Shown here: piece after piece, positions 22,226 to 33,727 of the stretch
Layout: every line of letters begins with the position of its first letter
Position numbering within the stretch: position 1 is the stretch's first letter
NCBI GenBank assembly: GCA_022925895.1
Contig: JAKSYS010000060.1
Location: forward strand, 1-64,000
DNA: 64,000 nt
Reading direction: 5' to 3'
From: Fragilaria crotonensis
Lineage: Eukaryota > Bacillariophyta > Fragilariophyceae > Fragilariales > Fragilariaceae
The notes under the pieces: generated by a model
What the model was told of the DNA's origin: nothing
The model's database searches: none
The model's input: only the letters and a program-made list of their open reading frames with translations
Translations under genes and position numbers: made by a program

Positions 22226-25200
22226 ATGTTGCAATACGCTGAGAATACAATGGAGGAAGATGGATTGGCGAAGTTGTTGTTTTGGCGATTGGATCCCTCA
22301 TTGCGGCTCTTGGCGGCAATAACGGAGCGATACGTGCAACTTGAGGAGGATGGAGAAAATCAACACAACATTGGTGAGAAATACGCACAAGATGTTTTTG
22401 GAAAACATCAGTCGACCCGAGAAGAAAAATTAATTGGTCTCCTTAAGATTCAAGTTCAGCTTCTGGACTCCCTCCGGAATGAATTGCATCATCTGGTCTC
22501 CAAACCTAAAGATGGCGTTGCTCTGGGATTCATCGCAACTTACGTTATGGTACCACTCCAAGCCATTCTTAATTGCTACAATAAACGTTCTGTGCATTTA
22601 TCAAGACAGAGTCAGGTTTGGAAGTCTCAACAAGGAGCTGCGACTGTCTTGACTCAGGTGTTGAGACTCTGTCCCCCAACGTCCATTTCATTAAACCAAA
22701 AACTGCAGCTGCTCACGATTTGTGTTGCGGCCATGAATGCCAACAAAAGAATTGATACATTGGAACGAGCAGCTGTCTCATCAAGGAGACTCGATCGTGG
22801 AGAAGAACATGACAAGGCTCTGCTGCGGTGCCTGCAGGAACTCCTCCAAGAGAAGGCGGGAATACCAGGAGCTGAGATTGGCTTGATCCATGAGGGCGAT
22901 GTCTTTGCAAGCTTGGTGGTGGGGTGCGTTGAGATTATCTCGCCGGCTCCAGATAGTGATCCCAATCTTCAAGATGCAGAACTTGTCACGGATGCCTTGC
23001 TTACGTTGGGGATGCTCCTGGATAGGGTGCCCAATCGAGATCAATGGAGAGGGATGTTTCCAGGATGTTCCGCAGCACTAATTGATCGAAGTCTTGCACG
23101 TTCAAAAGTTGGAGGAATCACTGCATCCAGTGTCGAGAGGCTGGCACAACTCCTTGCTGTGACTTTGAGGTCTGAGATCGTTACCAACACGTCGGAGGAT
23201 GTTCTGTTGCAGCTTGCAAAATTGACCGTCAAGGAACACACAAGTACGGAGGCAGTAGTCGACACCTTCGTTATGGAGTGTAAGAGTCGTTTTCCTGGGC
23301 CATTCACGGCTCTCATAACCATGTTAGCAAGCTCTGTTTCGGCAGAGGTGCGGATGTCAGCGCTCGTACTGTGTAGGACTCTTTTATCAGAGACCTCGTC
23401 GATTTGGAAGGACACCGCCCTATCAACGCAGGCTCTTCAGTGCTGCATAATTATCCGCAACGACGCCGACAACAAAGTCAGAGAGTTTGCTAACAATACA
23501 CTCGATTTTTTACGGGCAAGTGACCACTGGAACGACGCTGAGTTCGTTTTCACCGCACTTGACATTATTGCTGATCTTCCTACTTTGGCCAGAAGTCTGC
23601 GTGTTGTTGAGCTACGCTCAAAGGTGCGCTTGGCACAAGGATACCTAGAATTGTGCATTAATTACGAGTCCAGTTCTAAAATCCGTGACATGCTGACAGC
23701 ACATGAGGAGCAATATAGCCTTCGACATGCTCTATCAGGGATATTTGATGTGGATTTCGAAAGCATGCAGCCAAGTCCGAAAGTGTTTTTGTTAACATCA
23801 CAATTCGGTTCATCGAATGGCATCGCTCCTGCGAAATTTAGGTTTCTCCGTGACGACACGGTCGCATTGGCAAAGAGTCTGGTGTCCACCCTTGGTCGGG
23901 TACTTGGACCCAAGGGTGGGTGTTTGTTTGTTGATGCTTGCATTACAGATCTTCACGAATCATGCGGATTGAGGGTAGAACGAAGTCTTGCTGGAACAAG
24001 TCAAGTATCCTGGGTGCATGAATGGATAGGGATAGTGGTTGCGGCCGAGCAGGTGCTCGTCGGTTTGACTGGAAGCAATTGCGGGAAGTTGAAGGAAGAG
24101 CGACGGACTCTGAAACGCGTCAAAGCTCTCGCAGCAGCGTTGTTCCCGCTGGTAGTCGACTCGCCACTATGGATCTTGCCCACCGTGCATGAGGCTGCTG
24201 ATACTGGAACGCATACACCTGCCGATTCTTCTGTATCAGTGGAAGCTCTGAGAGGCAACGCGGCGATGCTGTGCTCACTGCTGACGTTTATCGGCACCAT
24301 GGTTCACGCGCTTGCATCCGATATTGCATCATTCACGCCAATCCTGCTGTACCCTCTGTTTGAAAGGTGTAGTATCCACAATCATAGCAGAGTCCAGGCT
24401 GCTGCCCAGGGAGTCATTGAGGCGATTGCAAAAGCCTCTAGATCGGAGACCGTGAACGAGCTGGTATCGTCGAACTTCGATTACTTGTTTGGATCGCTGC
24501 AAAGCAAGCTCCGCAATTTCGCCGGTTTGGCTATACACGGCAGCAAAGCGCTTGGCTACCTACCTGCAATAGCAAAGTCGATTCTGAATTCAGGCATGCC
24601 ACAATCTCCTACCGGGAATCCGATCATCATGCAAAGGTCGTTGGCAAGCAGAAACGACGCAACAATTATCATCAAAACTGCGAAAGACATCACTGTCTTG
24701 TTTGATCGGAGCGTCATGAAAGTTGGCGAATCTCATGATGTAAATTATTTGCTCGACTTGATCGATTTTTACGATGGATCGTTGCTTTACATCATGGATT
24801 CCTTTGGATTGACAACGAAAAACATCGAAACAAGAAAGCGTCAGGGCTGTGTCCCAGAGAGACCATGGATGAACTTGATGAAACCATTTTCATTGAAAGG
24901 GTCACCTAGCGGCAGATTTGAGATCACTCGAGATACATCTGATTCGGAAGGGAAGCCGCACATGAATATCGATGTTTCATCGTATGAATTGAAATATTTA
25001 ACGATGGTTCTAGCTCGTTGCGGGTTCCTCATTTCGCACCCGACGTTGACGTTACGAGTGACAAGCTGTAAAGTTCAGTCTATGGCTTTTACATTTCTAG
25101 GCTATATCGCCGACAATTATGTCAAGGACGAGGACAACGAAGCTGGCGAACACCCTGGCAATGCGATCTATCGGCAAATCAGCGACTCTTGGCCTGCGAT

Positions 25201-25879
25201 ACAGAGTCGCCTTGAAGCCATGTCCAATGAGTTTTGTGACAGCCAGCGGTCGACCGGTATGTTACTCCGCGTTTCGAATACACTTCCCCCTCCATACAGC
25301 TCATCGAACTTGACATTTTTGTCGACCTTGTTTGATCTTGTTGGCGCGATGGCATTCTCGTCTGGCTCCTTCATGTGGGGGAGGCTGGAAGGAGAGGTTT
25401 GGCCGTTATGCGCCCGCATATTGGAAACTCGCCTCAAGGAAAGATACACGAGGAGTTCCGTCATTGCCAACGAAAAGGCTCCATTGTCGGACAAAAACAA
25501 ATTACTTCGTTCGTTGCTTTCACTGTACACGAAAGTGTTCAGGAATCCGGAGCTTGCAGAGCGAGCCGCGTGTTCCATTCCAACAATCGGAACAATGATA
25601 ATGCCATTCATCTCCGACGAGGACCCGATCGGCAATACAGCCATGGAGACCATGAAAGCCATGTTGTGTATCGACTGCGATGCCCTCTGGCGCTCTCTTT
25701 TGTCGACAAGCGGACGGGGACTTCCCCCCAATCCATACGACGAGATACCTCAAGGAAAGGGAATAGGAACCGTGGTGCAAGAGGAATCGTCGCTGCTGCA
25801 GAAACGGGCTCAAGAGCTCTTAGACTTTGCGAATGCGCTTCCCGAGCAAAACATTGAGTGGCAGTTACTGCAACATTAA
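22226..25879 (+). CDS. Large HEAT-repeat protein, probably TTI1 of the TTT complex
   Basis: 1217 residues in one exon, starting at ATG 22226. It is helical throughout with HEAT-like units such as MSALVLCRTLLSETSSIW and VREFANNTLDFLRA. The overall plan resembles TTI1: an N-terminal region with VMVPLQAILN, a central acidic and helical part, and a C-terminal unit with EVWPLCARILETRLKER. TTI1 works with TEL2 and TTI2 to stabilise PIKK kinases. The match is by architecture and a few motifs only, so another HEAT-repeat scaffold is possible. It is convergent with the lipase gene; the stops are about 155 bp apart. Confidence 0.55.
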   Translation: MLQYAENTMEEDGLAKLLFWRLDPSLRLLAAITERYVQLEEDGENQHNIGEKYAQDVFGKHQSTREEKLIGLLKIQVQLLDSLRNELHHLVSKPKDGVALGFIATYVMVPLQAILNCYNKRSVHLSRQSQVWKSQQGAATVLTQVLRLCPPTSISLNQKLQLLTICVAAMNANKRIDTLERAAVSSRRLDRGEEHDKALLRCLQELLQEKAGIPGAEIGLIHEGDVFASLVVGCVEIISPAPDSDPNLQDAELVTDALLTLGMLLDRVPNRDQWRGMFPGCSAALIDRSLARSKVGGITASSVERLAQLLAVTLRSEIVTNTSEDVLLQLAKLTVKEHTSTEAVVDTFVMECKSRFPGPFTALITMLASSVSAEVRMSALVLCRTLLSETSSIWKDTALSTQALQCCIIIRNDADNKVREFANNTLDFLRASDHWNDAEFVFTALDIIADLPTLARSLRVVELRSKVRLAQGYLELCINYESSSKIRDMLTAHEEQYSLRHALSGIFDVDFESMQPSPKVFLLTSQFGSSNGIAPAKFRFLRDDTVALAKSLVSTLGRVLGPKGGCLFVDACITDLHESCGLRVERSLAGTSQVSWVHEWIGIVVAAEQVLVGLTGSNCGKLKEERRTLKRVKALAAALFPLVVDSPLWILPTVHEAADTGTHTPADSSVSVEALRGNAAMLCSLLTFIGTMVHALASDIASFTPILLYPLFERCSIHNHSRVQAAAQGVIEAIAKASRSETVNELVSSNFDYLFGSLQSKLRNFAGLAIHGSKALGYLPAIAKSILNSGMPQSPTGNPIIMQRSLASRNDATIIIKTAKDITVLFDRSVMKVGESHDVNYLLDLIDFYDGSLLYIMDSFGLTTKNIETRKRQGCVPERPWMNLMKPFSLKGSPSGRFEITRDTSDSEGKPHMNIDVSSYELKYLTMVLARCGFLISHPTLTLRVTSCKVQSMAFTFLGYIADNYVKDEDNEAGEHPGNAIYRQISDSWPAIQSRLEAMSNEFCDSQRSTGMLLRVSNTLPPPYSSSNLTFLSTLFDLVGAMAFSSGSFMWGRLEGEVWPLCARILETRLKERYTRSSVIANEKAPLSDKNKLLRSLLSLYTKVFRNPELAERAACSIPTIGTMIMPFISDEDPIGNTAMETMKAMLCIDCDALWRSLLSTSGRGLPPNPYDEIPQGKGIGTVVQEESSLLQKRAQELLDFANALPEQNIEWQLLQH

Positions 25880-26035
25880 CTGCTTCACTTTTCATGAATA
25901 TTTTGAAGTTGAGGGGTCACACCACACTGATAAAGGACCAACCAGTTGGTTAAAAGATGATCTTTCCCAATGCAGTTACCAATGGGGATTCCTGCAAAAA
26001 GCTGAAATCCATGTCTTTGATACGAATCACTCAAG

Positions 26036-27169
26036 TCAACCTTCGATTTCACATTCTTCCAGATTCAGATTCATTGACTCTACCATACCTTCCAGCAAAT
26101 CCTGAGCCAATTGGTCCATAAACGGCCGTCCGTTGGCATTAAACCAACGATTAAAACCATCTCTTGAATTAGCACATGATACCATGTGCCCCATAGGTAG
26201 CGTCCAAATTCTTCCCGAGCGAGTCATGACCTTTTGCAACTCATGAGACGGCCACAACATTTTCTCGGAGGGCATGGTCGTATCTTGGCCGAACGGCAAG
26301 GGAATCGAAGGCAGCGGGATTTCACGACGGACATCCAAAAACACCTTGGTCCATCCCAAAGCATCCAAACACTGACTCATATCCTCTTGGTCATAGCTCT
26401 CAGTCGGTTCTGTTTTAACCGAAAGGACATAACTTTTTTTATTAGGTAATCGATGGTGCAAATAATTGGAGCGTTTTGATAAGAACGCCGCCGTTGTCGG
26501 TGGGACTTGAAAATCAGTACCAAAGGCATTGGCAACGGCAATACGTTTGCGAAATCGTCGTAGAGGCGCTAGATATTTGGCAGAAGTTCCCATCTCTTGT
26601 AGCAACGGTGTTCTTAGAAACAGGTCGCTACCAGTCGCTCCAAAGACACCAGAAACAACGATTTCAGTCCACCTGAAAAGGGGCACATACGTGTGGTTGG
26701 CAACTCCCAAATGAGGAGCCAATGTGGTACAGAAGATACACGGCACAATGTTGCCTGTCGTCATGTCCAAGTGGGCGATGGCGTACCGCGCATAGAGACC
26801 TCCCAACGAATTACCAATGAACGACAAATACAACGGTGAGTCGCCTTGCACGTTGGCACGTATCTGTGCTTCCACTTCGTGTACTAATCGATCACCTCCA
26901 TTGGCGATTCCATCTAATGTGCGACCCAAATTGCACTTGGCGCTGTGAAGAATAACTTGCATTCCATTGTCGTTCAATGACTGACGAGTGATGGACTCCT
27001 CTAGGTAGCCCAATTCCTTTTCGTTTCCGTGGAGGCCATGTATCAAAATCACCAAGTGGGTTGCAACTCTTGGTGCTTGATCAGCGATAGCCAGACCAGA
27101 TGCTTTCATGATGAACACGATGAAGTGGAGGAGCAAGATAGGTGAAGCAATCATGCGACTGCAGAACAT
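26036..27169 (-). CDS. DUF676-type serine esterase/lipase, secreted or ER
   Basis: ATGs at 27169 and 27154 are both possible; the second gives a clean signal peptide (MIASPILLLHFIVFIMKASG). The lipase core follows: HLVILIHGLHGN forms the oxyanion-hole strand, and FIGNSLGGLYARYAI is the nucleophile elbow with the catalytic Ser in G-N-S-L-G-G. TTLAPHLGV and a C-terminal GHMVS histidine complete the pattern. This is the DUF676 family of alpha/beta hydrolases, similar to yeast ROG1-type lipases. About 375 residues in a single exon. Confidence 0.85.
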   Translation of the reverse strand: MFCSRMIASPILLLHFIVFIMKASGLAIADQAPRVATHLVILIHGLHGNEKELGYLEESITRQSLNDNGMQVILHSAKCNLGRTLDGIANGGDRLVHEVEAQIRANVQGDSPLYLSFIGNSLGGLYARYAIAHLDMTTGNIVPCIFCTTLAPHLGVANHTYVPLFRWTEIVVSGVFGATGSDLFLRTPLLQEMGTSAKYLAPLRRFRKRIAVANAFGTDFQVPPTTAAFLSKRSNYLHHRLPNKKSYVLSVKTEPTESYDQEDMSQCLDALGWTKVFLDVRREIPLPSIPLPFGQDTTMPSEKMLWPSHELQKVMTRSGRIWTLPMGHMVSCANSRDGFNRWFNANGRPFMDQLAQDLLEGMVESMNLNLEECEIEG

Positions 27170-27808
27170 TTGTGGGACTTCGACCAAGCTTGCTCTTCTA
27201 TGTGAAGGTGCTATCGATAAGCAACGTATGGACGGTACCTGGTACTATCTACTATCGGTACAAGTGTACCAGGTCGTTGGAGAGAACAGCACGCTGCACG
27301 CTGTGTAGACGGGTCCCAGTTTCGAATTCGGAGGAAGCTGAAAACATCAACCCGCATGCTAGCATGCTATCATAAAGCAGAGTAGGTTTCGATTAACAGT
27401 GAGATTGTACCTGTATGCATACACGCTGGAGAATACTGTTCAGTACTACTGTGTAGTCTACAGGAGTAACTGGTACTCGGGTACTCTGCCTGTGCTACTA
27501 TGCATAGTCGATGAAACTTAGACAAAATACCTATGTACTAGTACTGGAGTACTATGTACAGTATATAGTATATATGATATATTGTGTACTGTATGTCATT
27601 CATTTTTCAGTACAAGTGCCTTTTATGTGAAATGTGAATAGCAGTGGTACTTGTACGTGTTCTACGGTAAACAAAATACTGAGTACTGGTATCTTGTACC
27701 TGGTATCAGGGATCGGAAAAATTATACTGCAGCCTTCCGAAATCGGTTTTCAGGGGTATCGGTCAGTTATCAGTTATCAGTTATCAGTATTCCAGAACAA
27801 TACTGGTT
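27170..27808. other. Intergenic DNA with dense GTAC words and a TATCAGT repeat
   Basis: 27480-27680 is packed with GTACTAGTACTGG, AGTATATAGTATATATG and similar. TATCAGT is repeated in tandem at about 27767-27790, just outside the TIR element. No gene seen. Confidence 0.6.
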
Positions 27809-27831
27809 CATCGGAAGGTGGCGGGTTTTAC
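27809..27831 (+). repeat. Left 23-bp TIR
   Basis: Perfect reverse complement of 30778-30800. Confidence 0.92.
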
Positions 27832-28183
27832 ACGAAATATATTTAGTGCAGCGTACCATTTTTTTTTGGTCCAGTACACCCTGTAAAAATTTATTACAAT
27901 TTTTTCTTGGGTCCAGTACAGTCCCATACAGTCCCATACCTCTTCATGGTACACAAAGTATTCTCCGGTTGGCATACTCTTGCATTTGTTCGTGTACCGT
28001 CGGAACGTCATTGTGCAATTACTGTTCATTAGGTGTAGCATCAACTTTCAAGAGTCGTTACAGTACCACAGTATTGCACCTGCCAACCAGTGCTTCACTG
28101 GAGTATGAGTCGTCAATTGCGGTTGATTCAACTACTCCAGTACTAGCTAGTAGTAACGTTTCTTTCCATCAATTGGCTGCTAT

Positions 28184-29047
28184 CTACAACTCGATGAATG
28201 CGTTGACCTTCGGTCGATTTGCACGTTCCACAGCCCTCTGCACAGCACTCGGATCCATTTCTCTCATTCCTGTTCCACCGCCAACCTGTTCCCTCAGACT
28301 CTTGAGTACCCATTCCTCTGCATCCCTCGCATTCCTACTCTTCCTGTCGTCTTCCACAATTCCACCCGACATGTTGAACATTTCTATTCCTTCGTCACTC
28401 CAGCCTCCGTATTCAGAGGAGGCATCTTCGTTCTTCGTGTATTTCCCCACCATACGTGGTGTCCTCGGTTCCCCCCTCCTATCTTCATGATATCTCTTTA
28501 TCCACTTGTCTATGTACGCATCATAAAGTAGTAGGGCAAATGCCTTGTCAGAAACGGTGACTATGGCATTGCCCATGTCACTTGATGTTGCATCAGAAAT
28601 TGTAGACCTGTACTTCTTCCTTGATCCCCATGCTCTCATTCCGCACACGGTTTGCAGAAACTCCCCAACAAACCACAAGAAAGCCTCCTTTTCCTCCGGT
28701 GTCTGTGACTGACGCAGTTTGCAAAGCACTTGGAAAGAATATGGAGGAGGCTCAACTTCATCTCTATGATCCTTCATCTTCAGTAGCTTCATGACCGCTT
28801 CCGATGCAGACTGTGAGCACGTGCTCCGCTTGGTGTTGAGGGCTCCAGTAACGATGGTCTTGTACATTCTCACGAAGTGATTCACATTGGGTGGTTTTTC
28901 TTGAGCAATCACAACTTCCATCACCTTCTCCATGTGTTCTTCACAGGTAATGAATTTCACCGCACGAAAGATGACAGTCTTCACCAGAACTTGTATGTGC
29001 TCCCTGGTACTCTTCGTAGTTGCAGTCCTGGCGGTTCTGTACGACAA
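28184..29047 (-). CDS. Second transposon gene, diatom multicopy family of unknown function
   Basis: The open frame begins before any ATG (first ATG 28933), so its 5' end is either spliced or frame-shifted to the transposase frame, which overlaps it by 67 bp. Features: VKTVIFRAVKFITCEEHMEKVM near the start, a helical middle (KEAFLWFVGEFLQTVCGMRAW), VTVSDKAFALLLYDAYIDKW, then KYTKNEDASSEYGGWSDEGIEMFN and a basic tail. From memory the VSD-x-A-F-A-L-L and YGGWS-x-EG-x-x-x-FN signatures recur in many uncharacterised diatom proteins. Its place inside the TIRs suggests an accessory transposition protein. Confidence 0.7.
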   Translation of the reverse strand: MSYRTARTATTKSTREHIQVLVKTVIFRAVKFITCEEHMEKVMEVVIAQEKPPNVNHFVRMYKTIVTGALNTKRSTCSQSASEAVMKLLKMKDHRDEVEPPPYSFQVLCKLRQSQTPEEKEAFLWFVGEFLQTVCGMRAWGSRKKYRSTISDATSSDMGNAIVTVSDKAFALLLYDAYIDKWIKRYHEDRRGEPRTPRMVGKYTKNEDASSEYGGWSDEGIEMFNMSGGIVEDDRKSRNARDAEEWVLKSLREQVGGGTGMREMDPSAVQRAVERANRPKVNAFIEL

Positions 29048-30391
29048 GTGTCTCTGCTTTTTTGGCGATGAAGTTCCATGCGGAGGTCCTTCGTCCAGCC
29101 ATTCCTGGTGTCGTGCTTGTATGAAGAGTCGGGTTGCTGTTGCTGCTGATGGATGCTGTCCATTGGTAACAATGGAGTAGCCGCCACCAACTTGGTCTCC
29201 AACACGGTCGTTTCCACCAGTTTGGTGGCCTCTGAATGGAGGCCCTCCGTGGTTGACAGGATCATCGCTGCAGGGGTTTTGCGTACGTTGTGTTTCATCA
29301 ACCCATAAGAAATGACGATTGGCTCCAAACTCAACTTCCCACCACCGCCAATGTCACATGTGGTCTTGTCGATAGCAAGCACACAGGGAAGTAACATATC
29401 CTCGGCTTTCTTAACCAACAAATCGTATGTCTTCAGGTACGACCGACCAGAATTGATGTCCCCCAAAACTAAACCCAAGGGTCGCGCAAAAGGATCGACA
29501 TCAGGTTTTTCGGGGTTGTGGAAAATATAGTTCTCGTCTCGATTGAGGTCAGGACATGAAAGGAAAGAATTGAAGACAGCGTGGGCATTAAAATAAACAA
29601 CGTCAACAGTGCAGTTAGAGTACGGGAGGTAGAGATGTTTCACGATGGGAGAAAGACCTTCGTAATCCACACGATCACGTAACTTGTCGACAACAGTTTT
29701 GCGAGAGCTGATGGGAAGGTCGTGGAACGTATGTCCTCTGGAGCACGACCTGACAGCCCACTTCATTACCTCGTCATATGCAATCATCGGACATTTTAAT
29801 CTCTGCAAGGTACGGAGGAGATCAACCTGCACCTCTTCTTCCAAAGAAAATAAGGCACCATTGAGACCACCATTGACCTCGCTCTCCAAAGGGGAAGCAC
29901 CATGAAAGATGGGAACATTTGAATCAGGTTCATCGGAATCCTCCGAAGAAATATCAACGTTTGTTTCTGAACTTCCAGCAAAATCATCTTCGGGAACAGA
30001 ATGTTTTCCAGCTGCATTATCATTAGTTTCGAAATCGGAGGATTTACGAAAAGAATTGTCAATGTCAGCGGGGGGAATAATTGTATTGATTACCATCAGT
30101 AAGTGACATGGAAGCGCTATGACAATGGTTGCCATCCGGTGCGTTGATCATCGTTTGGCCGTGAACAGATGAATATGATACACGATCGGACAACAAAATC
30201 GGATCTCTGTAAAAGTCCAAGGAACACTGGGGGAAGTTCGAGAAATGGCGAGATAGTCCCATTGGACCAGAAACGACAGATCGACCACAGGAAGGGCATT
30301 GTTCCTTCTCTGGGGAAAGCATCAACCTTTTGTTCGTAAAACGCTTGCGTGCGTTCTCAATCCGGCGGGACAGTCGGGATTGAAGGCTCAT
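28981..30391 (-). CDS. Plavaka-like transposase, N-terminal and first catalytic part
   Basis: Starts at ATG 30391 with a basic segment and a zinc-finger-like motif (CPSCGRSVVSGPMGLSRHF, H/C-rich). A GT...AG intron at 30012-30093 (GTAATC...AATGCAG) keeps the frame into the acidic region and core. The core reads LLRTLQRLKCPMIAYDEVMKW, VVYFNAHAVFNSFLSCPDL, NYIFHNPEKP, GDINSGRSYLKTYD and LLPCVLAIDKTTCDIGGGGK. The last resembles the first-aspartate block of Plavaka/CACTA-related transposases (VL-x-x-DKT). The frame ends at 28981 soon after, so the remaining catalytic residues are not visible; the protein is probably truncated or rearranged. Confidence 0.72.
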
Positions 30392-30777
30392 GGTGGTTGA
30401 ACCGGCAAAACAGACAGGGCGAAGTGAAGGGGCAACAGAAAGAAGGGAAGGCAGTGAAGTCAGTGAAAGGAAGAAAGTGACTTGCTCTGTAATATACATG
30501 TGGAGCATACTATTTCAAGGCGCGATGATTGAAAATTGAAGTCACGACATCACCATGTGTGTGTCGATACGCGTAAAACAACCGGTATGCACGAAACATA
30601 GAGATGTGCAGGACACACTTTGGGGTGTTGAACCGTAAAATGCCGTGCTTTTGAAATGGTTGACAGATTGTAAATGAGGTGCCTAAACACAGAAATAGTA
30701 CAGAGACATTTACAAATGTGCAAAACGTAACAGAAATGGCCAAAAATTGTAAAATTGTGTACTATGAAACAGTACAT

Positions 30778-30800
30778 GTAAAACCCGCCACCTTCCGATG
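30778..30800 (-). repeat. Right 23-bp TIR
   Basis: Perfect reverse complement of 27809-27831. Confidence 0.92.
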
Positions 30801-32420
30801 TTAGTTACTTTAATGCCCCCTGAATCATCGGTCAGTATTCAATACCGTTGCCATTTTGAGACATTCAGTAGTATACTGTTGTTCTAATTTCAGTTTGGTA
30901 TATACCAGTATTCGTGATGAGCTCATTGATTCAGCAGTATGATGTTGATGGCTACACTTTGACCACACCGAAGAGCTTCCCAAAGTCATGGACAAAGAAG
31001 CACTTTGTGGCCATGGCCACCAAAGAAAGATATGCAAACAGACAACCAGGAAGACCACCACAGGCTTACTACACCAAGATCTGCTAAATCCAAACCCAGT
31101 CCACAGTTCTTGTTGTCAGAATGGTCAAGAACACCAGAATTGGAGATGACAAATCTTCTGAAAGCCAGGGGCTAAAAAGAGGACACAAAATCACACGGAA
31201 GGAGCAAGTGTTCAGGTCTTCTCTCTATCCATCAAATTCCACAATGAACTTCTTGCTTCTTGTGTGCTCAGCCAACAAAACCATCATTTTGATAGGAGTG
31301 CAATTATATCATGCTTTCATAATGTCTTGAAAACAGAATTGCACTTAAGAAGCAATCCTTTGGGTGAGTTCTTCATTACTATGTTAGTATATAATGTTTT
31401 GGTTCATAACTACTGAGGCCACCATTGTTGTTATTGTTACACTCCTTCTGAGGGACATCAGCACAATGACAATGTCCTCACCAATACATTTTCAAAGGTG
31501 GTTGAGAAAATTCATTCTTGCTTCCTGCCATTGTTGTCCAGGTCATTGGGTATAGTACTACCTCCTCTGGTGCGCTGGGGAAGAAAATCTTGCAGAGCAG
31601 CAGGATCTTCTGGCACAGTTGATGATGATTGTGCCTTTTGAAGGAGACCACCTGATGCCATTCTCAATCCTTCAATTGCAAGAAAGTGCACCTTCTTTCA
31701 GTTGCATCCTCATGATACAAGCAGTAATTGACTGCAATCACATGTTGATGTTCAATGTACATTACGGTATTCCAACAATACCAATTTCAAAATAACTACT
31801 GCCACTGTCCGGTGGTTGTTAACCATACCTTACGGTATATGGTTAGTATACCACGACGTTGCAGTTGGTGGTTACTGATGCTCAGACGAAAAAAGTTACA
31901 GTTTACCTGATATCCAAAATTCTGGTTACTGGTCATGCAAAATAACCGCAGTTTTTGGTTACCGGTTTCAGTAGTAGTTATTTCCCTATCCCTGCCTGGT
32001 ATGCATATATTTTTTTGCATCAACTGTTTTCCGACTTCCGACTACAACGTCGGAAAATGACTTTTTTCGATGTGCAACGACAGGATTCCTTTCCATGTGA
32101 CCAAAATATTCTTTCGTATCCTCCAGACCTTCATTTCTACGTGGCTGAAGCTTAATCACAGCAAATTCACTGTTATTACGACGTACTTGCGATTCCCTCA
32201 GAATCCCGACAAAAAAGCTCATACGCACATACGCACCGTCAGACTTTAAACACGCAATTTACGGTAACGTAAAATAGAAACCGTCTTTTGCCGGACTTAC
32301 GCTTGGACCCGTATTATTCACACGTGTGGATTATGGCAGTCGTAGGAGTACAGGTACCAGGTTGTCTGGCGAACAACAATAGCACCACCGGAGAACGGGA
32401 GTGCAAAAATCATATTATGA
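30801..32420. other. Repeat-derived DNA without a supported full gene
   Basis: Contains a possible transposase remnant at 30917-31087 and an imperfect palindrome around 31820-31860 (AACCATACC...GGTATATGGTT). TACGCTTGGACCCGTA at 32298-32313 also occurs at 42998-43013. No complete gene is visible. Confidence 0.5.
30917..31087 (+). CDS. 56-residue remnant, possibly of a transposase
   Basis: ATG to TAA frame: an N-terminal half with YDVDGYTLTTPKSFPKSW and a basic C-terminus (KERYANRQPGRPPQAYYTK). The basic GRPP segment and the location among mobile DNA suggest the end of a DNA transposase, but no family can be assigned. Confidence 0.3.
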   Translation: MSSLIQQYDVDGYTLTTPKSFPKSWTKKHFVAMATKERYANRQPGRPPQAYYTKIC

Positions 32421-32536
32421 TGAACCTAGGCTGGCAAAAACCACTTTTCCAAAATCTAGGAGAAGTGGTTTTTGTCTTTTTGACCAAAAAACCCCCAAAA
32501 CCACTGGTTTTTGGGGTTTTTGGGGTGGTTTTTGCT
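32421..32536 (+). repeat. Fold-back AAACCAC repeat, left copy
   Basis: AAAAACCACTTTTCC is followed by its near reverse complement GAGAAGTGGTTTTT after nine bases, then a second set (AAAACCACTGG...GGTGGTTTTT). The outer end carries CTAGGCTGGC. Resembles 33621-33727 in the opposite orientation. Confidence 0.7.
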
Positions 32537-32589
32537 CAACACGAGGAATGTAGTACTCCAGTGATACAGTAATACAGTAATACAGTACT

Positions 32590-33273
<684 letters not shown>

Positions 33274-33330
33274 CACACCGTTATAACATGGTTATGACAC
33301 ACACAATGCGGCTACACAAGGATGAATGAC

Positions 33331-33332
<2 letters not shown>

Positions 33333-33360
<28 letters not shown>
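33333..33360 (+). repeat. 7-bp repeat CCATAAT x 4
   Basis: Four perfect units, then CCACACTCC. Another 7-bp tandem within 100 bp of the main satellite. The rest of 33361-33620 and 33728-34147 shows no gene. Confidence 0.9.
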
Positions 33361-33363
<3 letters not shown>

Positions 33364-33620
33364 CACTCCATACAACTATCATCCTCCTTTAACATTGCAG
33401 CCACCGTAAGCTTACACACTGCTGGTAGTAGAGGATCCACTGGTGCCGCATATGATGTCATCATAGTTGTGGGGTCGCAGGCAGATTAGGAAGGTCCAGC
33501 AAATGATGGTTATAAACTTGAGATTAAATAGCTAACTAAATCGAAGGCCGTCCTCTCCGTTTGTGAGGAGCGATCTTGCCCCTCGCAGCCTCACAAAAGG
33601 TACGAGGTCTTAAAACATAG

Positions 33621-33727
33621 CAAAAACCACTAAAGAGCTCAAAAACCACTTTTCCAGGTTTTCGATGGAGAAGTGGTTTTTGACCAAAAAAAACCCAAAA
33701 ACCACTCCCGGCCAGCCTAGTGATGAA
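33621..33727 (-). repeat. Fold-back AAACCAC repeat, right copy
   Basis: CAAAAACCACTTTTCC is followed by GAGAAGTGGTTTTTGACC and a further AAAAACCACTCC; it ends GCCAGCCTAG, the reverse complement of the left copy's CTAGGCTGGC. The two copies thus flank the satellite in inverted orientation. Confidence 0.7.

Larger units (their letters stand above)
27809..30800 (-). mobile_element. DNA transposon with 23-bp TIRs and Plavaka-like transposase
   Basis: 27809-27831 and 30778-30800 are exact reverse complements over 23 bases (CATCGGAAGGTGGCGGGTTT...). Between them, all on the minus strand, lie a transposase-like gene with an N-terminal zinc-finger-like motif and a second gene of a family common in diatoms. 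ATCGGTCAGT occurs in the same orientation outside both ends (27758-27767 and 30827-30836), not directly abutting the TIRs. Total 2992 bp. Confidence 0.85.
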
